From the NCBI RefSeq assembly GCF_008297955.1, contig NZ_VTPY01000001.1:496001-560000 (forward strand): a stretch of 64,000 nucleotides of DNA, given 5' to 3'. This DNA comes from Billgrantia pellis (lineage in GTDB: Bacteria; Pseudomonadota; Gammaproteobacteria; Pseudomonadales; Halomonadaceae). The notes below the pieces were generated by a model, which saw only the letters and a program-made list of their open reading frames with translations, was not told where the DNA came from and ran no database searches. The stretch's first letter is position 1. Every line of letters starts with the position of its first letter. Both the position numbers and the translations under genes were made by a program. This document shows positions 1 to 7,916 of this stretch, piece after piece.

Positions 1-2
1 TT

Positions 3-431
3 TGTGCGCGTCTTGCGGGAAGCGGCAATGCCTTGGCAGACAAGGCAGGAATTGCCAGGCGGACTCTCGAGAACTACTTCAGTGGGCGGAGTGAGCCCAA
101 GGGGGCGGCGCTCGCCTCAATCGTCACGGCCGTGGGGGTGAGCGGCCATTGGCTGTTGACTGGCGAAGGGGAAATGCTGCTTGAAAAGTCCGTGGGCTCG
201 CAGTGCATGGATCCTGCCGCTGGCAGCGGCAGGGTGATTGCCCCTGACTTCGATGCACTCGAGGAGGTAATTGCCAAGACGAGTGCCGTGTTCGAGGCCA
301 AGGGCATCAGGCTACGGCCCGAGGCCGAAGCCAAGGTGATCCGGTTGATCTACGAGTACTACCTGCGCCATGGCGACGCGATGGACGAGGCTACCCTGGA
401 TAACGTTATAGCGCTAGCCGCCTTCCGCTGA
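3..431 (+). CDS. XRE-type helix-turn-helix regulator, 5'-truncated by the window edge
   Basis: The reading frame is open to the left edge, so the start lies outside the window. A TTG at 33 is unlikely to be the start because the residues before it continue a helix-turn-helix. The visible N-terminus (ALADKAGIARRTLENYFSGR) matches the recognition region of Cro/CI-type DNA-binding domains. It is followed by a WLLTGEG segment typical of phage-type repressors. The C-terminal 60 residues are mostly helical (EAEAKVIRLIYEYYLRHGD) and probably dimerise. There is no peptidase S24 domain, so this is not a LexA-like self-cleaving repressor. A small ORF follows on the same strand. The family is fairly secure; its target genes are unknown. 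Confidence 0.7.
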   Translation, partial: CARLAGSGNALADKAGIARRTLENYFSGRSEPKGAALASIVTAVGVSGHWLLTGEGEMLLEKSVGSQCMDPAAGSGRVIAPDFDALEEVIAKTSAVFEAKGIRLRPEAEAKVIRLIYEYYLRHGDAMDEATLDNVIALAAFR

Positions 432-544
432 TATGCGCATGAAAAAGGTGGGCATCTCGGTGCATCCCGGTAGGTGGAGGCCGCTAGTATGGGGTGCACC
501 GGGCTGCGCGACAAGCAGCCTCACTCACCTGGAAGGAGGTCCGC

Positions 545-799
545 ATGCTGGAAACACTGATTAGCCAAATCAATGAGGCAGTAGAGAGCGGTCGGGATCA
601 TTCGCAGAGTGCTCCGATCAATATCATCATAGGCAATGGCAATACCGTGGTGATTGGCAACGACAACAGTGGCTGGCCGGCAGAGGGAGATGGGAGTGGC
701 GCATCAAGAGGCCGAAAAGGGGTGGCCGGCAGTCATGGCCTGCACGAGTGTCGTCAATTGTTCGAGTGCAGCATGGTGGGCCTGGTAGTAGAGCGCTGA
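545..799 (+). CDS. small protein with an N-G-rich beta-type motif, function unknown
   Basis: This is an 84-residue ORF starting at ATG 545 with a strong Shine-Dalgarno (AAGGAGGT at 533-540). I do not recognise the family. Residues 1-20 look helical and amphipathic (LETLISQINEAVESG). The middle holds two alternating hydrophobic/Asn-Gly runs (NIIIGNGN and TVVIGNDN), like short beta-arches. The tail is Gly/Arg-rich and may be disordered. The last 96 nt overlap, convergently, the 3' end of the EAL/HDOD gene, so the C-terminus may be fortuitous. A small hairpin (arms 502-507 and 515-520) precedes the ribosome site. It lies 113 bp after the XRE regulator and could be its partner. The strong ribosome site argues for a real gene. 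Confidence 0.5.
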   Translation: MLETLISQINEAVESGRDHSQSAPINIIIGNGNTVVIGNDNSGWPAEGDGSGASRGRKGVAGSHGLHECRQLFECSMVGLVVER

Positions 800-1954
800 C
801 AGCCTCTCCTCTTCCATGTTGCGAGCCGGCTGTCGCTGGGCATGGCGACGCTCGGTTTCCTTTATACGATCAAGGAGACTCCCGTAAGCCCCTTGGCCTA
901 GCAGTATTGCCTCACGAAGGAGGATGTCGACCTCCAGGCCGTCAAGGAACTCATCGCAGGGGACGCCGATTAGCAGGTCGACAGTGGAGAGCAGACCGAT
1001 GAAATAAGCCGTTTGTCGATTTAACTGCTCCTGTTGTGCAAGACGCTCACAAGCCTTGGCGCGCGTCAGCGCCAGCGGGGTGAAGGTGGAATCGGCATGG
1101 TCGAGCAGGCCAAAGAGCGTCACCCAGCGACAGAGTTGGCGGAAGCCGAGTCTGGCGACGATGCCCTGAATCGAGACGATGGTGCCGTGGCGACGGTAGT
1201 AGACGCTGTGAGCGATACGCGTGAGCTTGATGGCAAGTTGGGGATCGGATTGGATCAGGGAGACGATCTTGAAAGTATCGGGCTCGGGTTGCATGAGCTG
1301 GTTGAGTAGCTGCATGGCCTGAAGCGTTGTCGGTGGGATTTTTTTGCCATAAACCGGCACAGGATGGGCATAGAAGTAGCCCTGAAAGAGGTCGAACCCC
1401 AGTGCCAGGCAGGCGTCATGCGCCTCGCGGGTCTCCACGCGCTCGGCGATCCACTGCACGTCCAGGTGAGCGAGGCGGGCGCGGTGCTTTGCTGCCGTTG
1501 CGAGGGACAATGACAGGATGTCGACCTTGATGTAAGAGGCGAGCGAGAGTAGCGGATCCCAGTCAGGCGTAAAGGTAAAATCGTCCAGCGCGAAGCGAAA
1601 TCCCTGCTTGTGCAGGCGGCGTACGGCGTCGACAAGCGTGGGAGTGGGGGTGATACGCTCGACGAGCTCGATGACGACCCGATCGGGCGGCAGTGGAAGA
1701 AAGGGCTGGGTGAGCAGCAACTCGGTAGAAACATTGATGAATGCCGGCACTCGAAGCAGATCGGTCCTACCGATGACGGCAGTGCTCAGGTGGTAGACAA
1801 GCTCCGAGGTGGCAGTGTCCTCCCCGACATCGCCAGCATTCTCGCCCTGGTCATTGCGGTAGAGCAGCTCGACCCCGTAGGGGGTGTCCTTGCGGTCGAA
1901 AATGGGCTGCGCGGCGAGTAATAGATTGCCCGTTCCCTTTGCTGTTTGTGTCAT
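704..1954 (-). CDS. EAL/HDOD domain signalling protein (YuxH family), catalytically degenerate
   Basis: The start is placed at ATG 1954 because an AAGGAC ribosome site precedes it and the upstream extension has no family-like sequence; this gives 416 residues. Residues ~8-200 are an EAL-type fold beginning LLLAAQPIFDRKDTPYGVELLYR. The catalytic EAL is replaced by ELL, and the DDFGTG loop reads DDFTFT, so c-di-GMP hydrolysis is unlikely. Residues ~200-400 form an HDOD domain (TFKIVSLIQSDPQLAIKLTR), found in bacterial regulators without metal-dependent HD activity. This two-domain layout is the YuxH/CdgJ family, whose members affect motility and biofilm through protein contacts. The local role here is inferred only. 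It is monocistronic and convergent with the small ORF. Confidence 0.8.
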   Translation of the reverse strand: MTQTAKGTGNLLLAAQPIFDRKDTPYGVELLYRNDQGENAGDVGEDTATSELVYHLSTAVIGRTDLLRVPAFINVSTELLLTQPFLPLPPDRVVIELVERITPTPTLVDAVRRLHKQGFRFALDDFTFTPDWDPLLSLASYIKVDILSLSLATAAKHRARLAHLDVQWIAERVETREAHDACLALGFDLFQGYFYAHPVPVYGKKIPPTTLQAMQLLNQLMQPEPDTFKIVSLIQSDPQLAIKLTRIAHSVYYRRHGTIVSIQGIVARLGFRQLCRWVTLFGLLDHADSTFTPLALTRAKACERLAQQEQLNRQTAYFIGLLSTVDLLIGVPCDEFLDGLEVDILLREAILLGQGAYGSLLDRIKETERRHAQRQPARNMEEERLSALYYQAHHAALEQLTTLVQAMTAGHPFSAS

Positions 1955-2145
1955 CCCGGCGGTCCTTCGGTGCTCTTCTGACCTCCCTTGTCGCCTTGGA
2001 CACGTTATTGTGCCCCTGGTCAAGCGCCAGGCAGGTCCATGCGTGACAAGCTTACCTTTTAGGACCTCATAAGCCAAAAATTTTCCAATCCGAGCAAAAA
2101 ATGGGGGTTATTTGCGCTTCAGGGGTTGGATAACGCAAAATTGGG

Positions 2146-4896
2146 CTAGTCTGCCGGCCGCTTGTCTTTCGCCGGCGCCTCGGGGAGCTCCATCACGACG
2201 CAAGCACCGTTTAGCGTCGGGGCATCGCCGACCCAGAGTCGCCCTCCCAGGTGGGCAACGATGCCACGGCTGATCGGCAGTCCTAGGCCGCTGCCTCGGG
2301 GGCGCCCCGAGACTCTTCCGCTATTGGCGCCGTGGCGCTTGATCTGGTGAAATTTCTCGAACACCCGTTCACGCTCGTCGACGCCGATGCCAGGGCCGTT
2401 GTCCTCGACGCTCAAGCGATAGCCCTTCTTGTGTCGAGCCAGGTGCAGGCGCACTCGGGGCGTATCGTCATCGGCGAACTTGCCGGCATTGTCCAGCAGG
2501 TTGATGATCACCTGTTCGAGTCGATCGGGATCGCCGATCACCGGTGCTTCCTCGGGCTCGATGTCGACCTCGAGTGCCACGCCGCGGCTCTCCTGGAGGC
2601 GATGCACGGCATCGACGCTCTGCCGGGTCAGGGCAGCCAGGTCGAGACGTTGTGGGGTGAGTGTCAGGCGCCCGCTTTCCAGGCGTGCTAGGTCGAGGAT
2701 CTCTTCGATCAGCCGCGACAGCCGTTGGCTCTCGAGCACCACCACTTCGAGGAAATGGACACGCTTTTCTTCCGACAGCGCCCGGCTGTCGCGCAGGATC
2801 TCGGCGAAAGCGCGGATCGAGGTCAACGGGGTACGCAGTTCATGGCTGACCATGGCGACAAACTCGTCCTTGAGGCGATCGAGTTCGCGCAGGCGCTCGT
2901 TGGCAGCGCGGAGTGCCTCGCCAATACGCGCCAGCTCCTCCGATTTCTGTTCCAGCCGGCGGTTGTACTCCAGGGCCTGGGAGGTCGTATCGAGAATGCT
3001 GAGGATCGCCTCCCGGTCAAGCGCTTCGCCGCGCACTACCGAATTGATCAGCACACGGGCTGACGCGCTGCCCAGGGCCCCCGAAAGCGCCTGCTCGGCG
3101 CGGGCGATGAGCGCCGGCGGGGCAGGATCGCCGTCGGCGGGGGCATCGTGGCGGTCGGCCAGGATGCGTGCCGTGGTCTGGGTGCCGAGATAGCGATTGA
3201 GCAGGCTCAGCAGCTCGCCCCAAGTGGTCTGGCCGCGCCAGAGCGAGGTGTGCTGCAGGCCGGGGTTCATCGCCTCGGTGAATAGCGCCGCCTGAGTCTG
3301 CTCGACCGGGCTCTGACGCGTGAACAGCGAGACTCCTACCAGCAGGCTGACGTTGGCGATCAGACTCCACAACAGCGCATGGCTATAGATGTCGAAGCCT
3401 TCCAGGCCGAACAGCGCGTACGGGCGTAGCCAAGCCAGTCCCAGCAGGCCTTCGCTGACCAAACTGGCGTCGAGCCAGCCCGATTGAGCGAAGCCCGGCA
3501 CCAGCAGTGTGTAGCACCAGATGGCGAAGCCGGCCAGTAAGCCCAGCGTAGCGCCGAGCCTGGTTGCCCCGCGCCAGTACATGCCGATCAGCATGGCCGG
3601 GGCGAATTGCGCGACGCCGACGAACGACACCAGGCCGATTGTCACCAGGCTGTAGGAGTCGCCGATCAGCGCATGGTAGAGATATCCGAGCAGCAGGATC
3701 AGCACGATTGCCACGCGACGTATGCCCAGCAGCCAGCGGGCCAGCTCGCCCTGGGAACTCAGGTGCAGCCGTCGAGAGCGCAGCAGCAGCGGCATCATCA
3801 ACTGGTTGCTGACCATGGTGGAAAGCGCAATGGTTTCGACGATCACCATGCCGGTGGCGGCCGAGAGCCCACCGATGAACACCAGCAGCGGTATGCCTTC
3901 CAGCCCGGCGGCAAGCGGCAGGGTCAGCACGAAGCTATCGGGATCGCCGTCCCCGCCCAGCAACAGACCGGCCATGGCGATGGGAATCACGAACAGGTTG
4001 ATCGCCACCAGATAGAGTGGGAACAGCCAACTGGCGCGCCTGAGGTGACGTTCGTCGACGTTCTCCACCACCAGAACCTGGAACTGGCGCGGCAGCGTCA
4101 GAAAGGCGAGGAAGGCAAGCAGCAGGGTGCCGACCCAGCCGATGGCGCCGCCCGGTACCGCCTCGAGGCCCAGGGCACCGGACAGTTCGGGGCGGTCGGC
4201 GACCTGGCGAAACAGATCGACAGGGCCATTAAACAGCACGAACACGACGAACACACCGACCGTCAGGAAGGCCACCAGCTTGACCAGCGACTCGAAGGCG
4301 ATGGCCGCCACCATGCCCTCGTGGCGCTCGCTGGCGTCCAGGTGGCGGGTGCCGAACAGAATGATGAAGACGGCGAGTACCAGGGCCACCCAGAGCGACT
4401 TGTCCGACCAGAAGCTTTCCTCGGCGAGGCGAAACTCCGCCGTGGCGGGGTAGTCGACCAGGACCGCATGGCTCAGAGTGATCGCCTTGAGCTGCAGGGC
4501 GATATAGGGAGTGACGCCGATCAGCGCAATCAATGCCACCAGCGCACCGAGGCTCGAGCTCTTGCCGTAGCGGGCACTGATGAAGTCGGCGATGGAGGTG
4601 ATGCGCTGGGTGCTGGCGATTCTCACCATCTTGCGGATCAGTAGCGGCGCCAACAGCATCGCGAGCGTCGGACCCAGATAGATCAGCAGGAAGCTGGGGC
4701 CGAACTCGGCGGCACGACCCACGCTGCCGTAGAAGGTCCAGGCGGTGCAATAGACGGCGATCGACAGGGCGTAGACGGTAGGGGAGCCGATGACCGAGCG
4801 GCCCTGTTCGGCACGCCGATCGCCCCAGGCGGCGATAACGAACAGCAGCGCCAGGTAGCCGAAGGCGGCCGTCAGGACAACCGGATCGGTTCTCAT
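2146..4896 (-). CDS. sodium/solute symporter-domain sensor histidine kinase (CrbS/CbrA-like)
   Basis: The protein has 916 residues. Residues ~1-500 carry about 13 hydrophobic segments of the SSS (sodium:solute symporter) fold (YALSIAVYCTAWTFYGSVGR near the N-terminus). A linker and coiled coil (~600-675) lead to the phosphoacceptor H685 in SHELRTPLTS. The ATPase domain has an N box (NLLDNAGKF, ~800), a G1 box (DNGPGIG, ~830) and a G2 box (GSGLGLPI, ~870). There is no receiver domain on the chain. Known relatives (CrbS, CbrA, MxtR) sense or link to acetate, amino acids or carbon state. It is last in a four-gene minus-strand operon whose first gene is a CheY-like receiver, its likely phosphotransfer partner. 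The ligand is unknown; acetate or another small carboxylate is an inference. Confidence 0.88.
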   Translation of the reverse strand: MRTDPVVLTAAFGYLALLFVIAAWGDRRAEQGRSVIGSPTVYALSIAVYCTAWTFYGSVGRAAEFGPSFLLIYLGPTLAMLLAPLLIRKMVRIASTQRITSIADFISARYGKSSSLGALVALIALIGVTPYIALQLKAITLSHAVLVDYPATAEFRLAEESFWSDKSLWVALVLAVFIILFGTRHLDASERHEGMVAAIAFESLVKLVAFLTVGVFVVFVLFNGPVDLFRQVADRPELSGALGLEAVPGGAIGWVGTLLLAFLAFLTLPRQFQVLVVENVDERHLRRASWLFPLYLVAINLFVIPIAMAGLLLGGDGDPDSFVLTLPLAAGLEGIPLLVFIGGLSAATGMVIVETIALSTMVSNQLMMPLLLRSRRLHLSSQGELARWLLGIRRVAIVLILLLGYLYHALIGDSYSLVTIGLVSFVGVAQFAPAMLIGMYWRGATRLGATLGLLAGFAIWCYTLLVPGFAQSGWLDASLVSEGLLGLAWLRPYALFGLEGFDIYSHALLWSLIANVSLLVGVSLFTRQSPVEQTQAALFTEAMNPGLQHTSLWRGQTTWGELLSLLNRYLGTQTTARILADRHDAPADGDPAPPALIARAEQALSGALGSASARVLINSVVRGEALDREAILSILDTTSQALEYNRRLEQKSEELARIGEALRAANERLRELDRLKDEFVAMVSHELRTPLTSIRAFAEILRDSRALSEEKRVHFLEVVVLESQRLSRLIEEILDLARLESGRLTLTPQRLDLAALTRQSVDAVHRLQESRGVALEVDIEPEEAPVIGDPDRLEQVIINLLDNAGKFADDDTPRVRLHLARHKKGYRLSVEDNGPGIGVDERERVFEKFHQIKRHGANSGRVSGRPRGSGLGLPISRGIVAHLGGRLWVGDAPTLNGACVVMELPEAPAKDKRPAD

Positions 4897-4900
4897 CGGG

Positions 4901-5101
4901 TCATTCGTCCCCCTGGCCGCGCTCCACCAACCAAGCCGTCAGAACGATCGTCAAGAGCCATGCCACGAACAGGTAGAACGGCAGCCACGAGATCGCCCGG
5001 TCCGGCCCACGATCGAAGATGACCACCAGCGGCGGCGAGAAGAGCAACGCCGCCAAGGCGACAAGGGCAACCAGCCTGGCCCGGGCGGTATCGCCGCTCA
5101 T
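4901..5101 (-). CDS. small two-TM membrane protein between exonuclease and kinase genes
   Basis: This 66-residue protein starts at ATG 5101, which overlaps the stop of the upstream exonuclease gene as ATGA, so it is translationally coupled. Its stop lies 4 bases before the kinase start. It has two hydrophobic segments (about residues 10-27, ALVALAALLFSPPLVVIF, and 37-57, WLPFYLFVAWLLTIVLTAWL) with a short loop GPDRAIS between them. The loop resembles the small two-TM partner proteins of sodium:solute symporters. That suggests it may assemble with the SSS domain of the next gene product, but this is inferred from context. I cannot assign a named family with certainty. Confidence 0.75.
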   Translation of the reverse strand: MSGDTARARLVALVALAALLFSPPLVVIFDRGPDRAISWLPFYLFVAWLLTIVLTAWLVERGQGDE

Positions 5102-7161
5102 GTGCAGGCGTCCTCCCTGTCGAAGGCGGTTGCTTGCAACGCCAACGCCTCTTCCAGGGTATCGAGGCCGCGCGCTTCGAGCCGAGGCAACAGTGCCAGC
5201 CACAGCTCGGCGGTAACGCGGGCATCGCCCAGCGCCGTATGCCGGGTGCCGGGTGGAAAGCTCAGGTCATAGCGTTCGGCCAGGGTATCCAGGTCGTGTC
5301 CGTCGAGACTTTCATCCAGCGCCCGCGAGAGCAGGAGCGTATCGAGCACCGGCATGTCCAGCGTCACGCCGGCGCCGGTCGGCTGCAAGGCGAGCAGGTC
5401 GAAGGCGGCGTTGTGAGCGAGAAGCACCGCATCGCCAACATAGTCGCGAAAGCGGGGCAGGATGACCGCCAGCGGTGGGGCGCCGGCCACGTCGGCGTCG
5501 GTAATGCCGTGTATCGCCGTGCTGGCCGGGGGAATCGGCTTACCGGGGTCGATGCGCACATCGAAGGTGTCGCTGGCAAGCAGTCGGGCATTGACGATGC
5601 GGCAGGCCCCGAGGCTGATCGGCTTATCGCCGCGGCGAAGCTCCAGGCCGGTGGTCTCGGTGTCGAAAGCGACCACTTCCAGAGTGCGCAATGACTGGCG
5701 GGCCAGCTCGGCGTCGGGCGGCGGCAGATCGGCGATACCGAAGTCATGGAACTCGGGGCGTGGCGGCAGCCGAACGGGTGGCGCGCCGACCCGTTCCACC
5801 GCCGGCAACGGCAGGCGCAGGCGGGCGTGCGTGCCGTCGGGATCGGCCAGGCTCCAGGCATCGCTGGCGTGCTGGCGCAGTAAGTCGCCGATGCGTGGCG
5901 ACAACGGCAGGGTCTCGAGTCGCCGCTCGCACCAGACGGCCAGTTCATGCTGGGGCAGCGGCGGGCCGGGCCAGATCAGGTCGAGATAGACTCGGCGGTT
6001 GCCGAGCCGCATCTCGCCTTCGAAGCCGACGTTTCCGACGTGTGCGCGCAGCCGCTCGAGCAGGGTGACGAGCAGGGCCAGCAGCGCGGGCGCATCGCCC
6101 TTGAACCAGGCCGGCATACCGATGGGTGTCACCTCGATTCGATGATGGGCGAGGCGTTCGTTGAGTGAACGCCAAAGATCGTTGGACCACAGCGGCACCA
6201 GGCGCTCGCCCTGCTGCTGCATGTCCTCGAGCAGTTGGCCGAAGCGTTCGATCTCTTCGCCGAGCGCCTGGCACTCCTCGCCGATCACGGCTTCCAGACG
6301 GCGCTGTAGCGTATCGTCGATATGCCTGGCCTGGCGCACGCTGCCCAGTGCTTCGGCGGCACTGCTCAGGCTTGCGCCGTGACGCCGTAGCGCCGGCAGG
6401 CGCTCGGCCAGGCCGGCGCGCGCGCCCATCTCGTGGGTCCAGGCGGCGGTGGCATCGGTCAGGGTCAACAGGCTCTCGCCGTGGCTGTTGGGGACGCGGC
6501 GCATCACGCCATGCAGCCAGCGCTCGTCGCAGGGGATCAGCAACTCGCGTGGCGAGCCGTCGGCGGGAAGCTGGCTCAGCGCGTCCTGAAGGCTGGCGAC
6601 CGGCAACAAGGCGTCGAGGCGCTTGCCCAGCCCTAACCCGGTATGGCCTTCGAACAGGGCTTCGGCCGCCTGGTTGAACAGTAGCAGACGGCGATGGTGA
6701 TCGCAGAGCAGCAATGGCGTATCGAGCACCTGCAGCAGGGTTTCCAGTTCCTGTCGGATTCGTGCCGCACTGCGTGCGCCCTCGGCGTGGGCGGTGGCGA
6801 GGCGCTGACGGTCGCTGCGCCAGGCTTCGCGCACACGTATCAGGTCGGGGCCGAGACCGCGCAGCCAGCCCTCGGGGGGATAGTCGTCTCGTGCGTCGGG
6901 GTTGGCCACCAGGCGTGCCAGTTGAACCTGAAGGTGGCGCAGCGGGGCGAACAACATGCGTTCGAGCAGCAGACCCACGAGAAACAGGGTGCCGCCACCG
7001 GAGAAGCAGCCCAGCCACAACACCAGACGCGCGATACCCTGGGGCTGAAACAGGCTGTCCAGCCAGGCGGCGAAGAGCGCCCCGCCCAGCAGGCTGATGC
7101 CGCTTAGCAGCAGCCAGAGGCCGATCAAGCGTTGGCGCTTGGGCAGCTTGCCCCGGAACAT
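5098..7161 (-). CDS. membrane-anchored PAS-like/DEDDh 3'-5' exonuclease protein (DnaQ-like domain)
   Basis: The protein has 687 residues. Two TM segments (~13-33 and 44-66) are followed by a HAMP-like helix (FAPLRHLQVQLARLV). A PAS-like domain lies at ~145-240 (LDTPLLLCDHHRRLLLFNQA). The middle region (~245-450) is laid out like the core of a histidine kinase but lacks recognisable H, N and G boxes. The C-terminal DnaQ/PolC-type exonuclease keeps all five residues of the DEDDh set: D500 and E502 (DTETTGL), D588 (HNAAFD), H641 and D646 (HTALGDA). It starts by a 1-nt TGATG overlap with the receiver gene and ends in ATGA overlap with the two-TM gene. Such proteins are usually annotated as DNA polymerase III epsilon, but membrane anchoring and the two-component operon argue for a signalling or nucleotide/RNA-trimming role. 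Confidence 0.82.
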   Translation of the reverse strand: MFRGKLPKRQRLIGLWLLLSGISLLGGALFAAWLDSLFQPQGIARLVLWLGCFSGGGTLFLVGLLLERMLFAPLRHLQVQLARLVANPDARDDYPPEGWLRGLGPDLIRVREAWRSDRQRLATAHAEGARSAARIRQELETLLQVLDTPLLLCDHHRRLLLFNQAAEALFEGHTGLGLGKRLDALLPVASLQDALSQLPADGSPRELLIPCDERWLHGVMRRVPNSHGESLLTLTDATAAWTHEMGARAGLAERLPALRRHGASLSSAAEALGSVRQARHIDDTLQRRLEAVIGEECQALGEEIERFGQLLEDMQQQGERLVPLWSNDLWRSLNERLAHHRIEVTPIGMPAWFKGDAPALLALLVTLLERLRAHVGNVGFEGEMRLGNRRVYLDLIWPGPPLPQHELAVWCERRLETLPLSPRIGDLLRQHASDAWSLADPDGTHARLRLPLPAVERVGAPPVRLPPRPEFHDFGIADLPPPDAELARQSLRTLEVVAFDTETTGLELRRGDKPISLGACRIVNARLLASDTFDVRIDPGKPIPPASTAIHGITDADVAGAPPLAVILPRFRDYVGDAVLLAHNAAFDLLALQPTGAGVTLDMPVLDTLLLSRALDESLDGHDLDTLAERYDLSFPPGTRHTALGDARVTAELWLALLPRLEARGLDTLEEALALQATAFDREDACT

Positions 7162-7532
7162 CAGGCATCCTCGCCCAGCAGGATCTTGACTTTCTCGACC
7201 AGTGCCTGGGTAGAGAACGGTTTGGTCACGTAGTCGTCGGCACCCAGCGCCAATCCTTTCTCGCGTTCGACCTCGCGCCCGTGGGCGGTCAGCATGACGA
7301 TCGGCAGGCGGGTGTAGCGGGGGTGTTGTCGCAGTTGATCCAGTACATCGAAGCCGCTGATGCCGGGGAGGCTGATGTCGAGCAGGATCAGGTCGGGCGG
7401 TGCCACCTCGATCTGCGCCAGGGCGCTTTCGCCGTCCTCGGCCGTCTCCACGTCGAAGCCGGCCTGTTGCATCAGGAACTCCAGCGACAGAACGATGTTG
7501 GGCTCATCGTCCACCACCAGCACCTTGGCCAT
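7161..7532 (-). CDS. CheY-like single-domain response regulator
   Basis: This 123-residue protein is only a receiver domain. It shows the acidic pair (VVDDEPN), the phosphoacceptor Asp in [10 protein letters not shown], the conserved Thr in IVMLTAHG and the Lys in YVTKPF. It has no DNA-binding or enzymatic output domain, so it must act by protein contact or phosphorelay. It is the first gene of the operon with the exonuclease fusion, the two-TM protein and the SSS-type kinase, and overlaps the next gene by one base. It probably takes phosphate from that kinase (inference). A known point of contrast is that CrbR, the partner of CrbS, has a LuxR-type output domain, which this protein lacks. Confidence 0.88.
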   Translation of the reverse strand: MAKVLVVDDEPNIVLSLEFLMQQAGFDVETAEDGESALAQIEVAPPDLILLDISLPGISGFDVLDQLRQHPRYTRLPIVMLTAHGREVEREKGLALGADDYVTKPFSTQALVEKVKILLGEDA

Positions 7533-7916
7533 TCATGACTCCTCGTCCGCTCGTTATATGTTGTTATCGATCAGTCTAGTGCGCGCGGGGAGTCCGGCAA
7601 AGACGACCTTGGCCCAAGTTCGCGGTGCAGCGCTTCCTCGTGCCGCATCGGCTCGCTCATGGAGCGTCGAGGGGCGACGTGAGGGAATCGACTCGCCCCA
7701 TACGACTTTAGATGTAAATAACTGCCGGGGGGGCTTCCTGCCATGGACTTGTTTTCCCTGGCTGTTCATCCTTGGGCGGGCAGCGTACCGCGCTGCCTGA
7801 CCCGGTTCTGCTGACGACATAGAAGGCTGGCATGTCGTCTCGAGCGGAGCCTGACTTGCAAAACATGCGAGCCAACAACGACAAGAGCGCGATTCCTTAT
7901 AAAGGAGCTGACCAGA
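7533..7916. promoter_or_regulatory. divergent promoter region between the two-component operon and cstA operon
   Basis: These 384 bases hold no convincing gene. They must carry the promoters for the leftward signalling operon and the rightward cstA operon. A hairpin with 7-bp arms lies at 7779-7797 (GGCAGCG / CGCTGCC), without a T-run. The cstA ribosome site AAAGGAG sits near 7901-7907. I could not assign -35/-10 boxes with confidence. The divergent layout suggests, without proving, that the kinase system controls the transporter. Confidence 0.5.
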
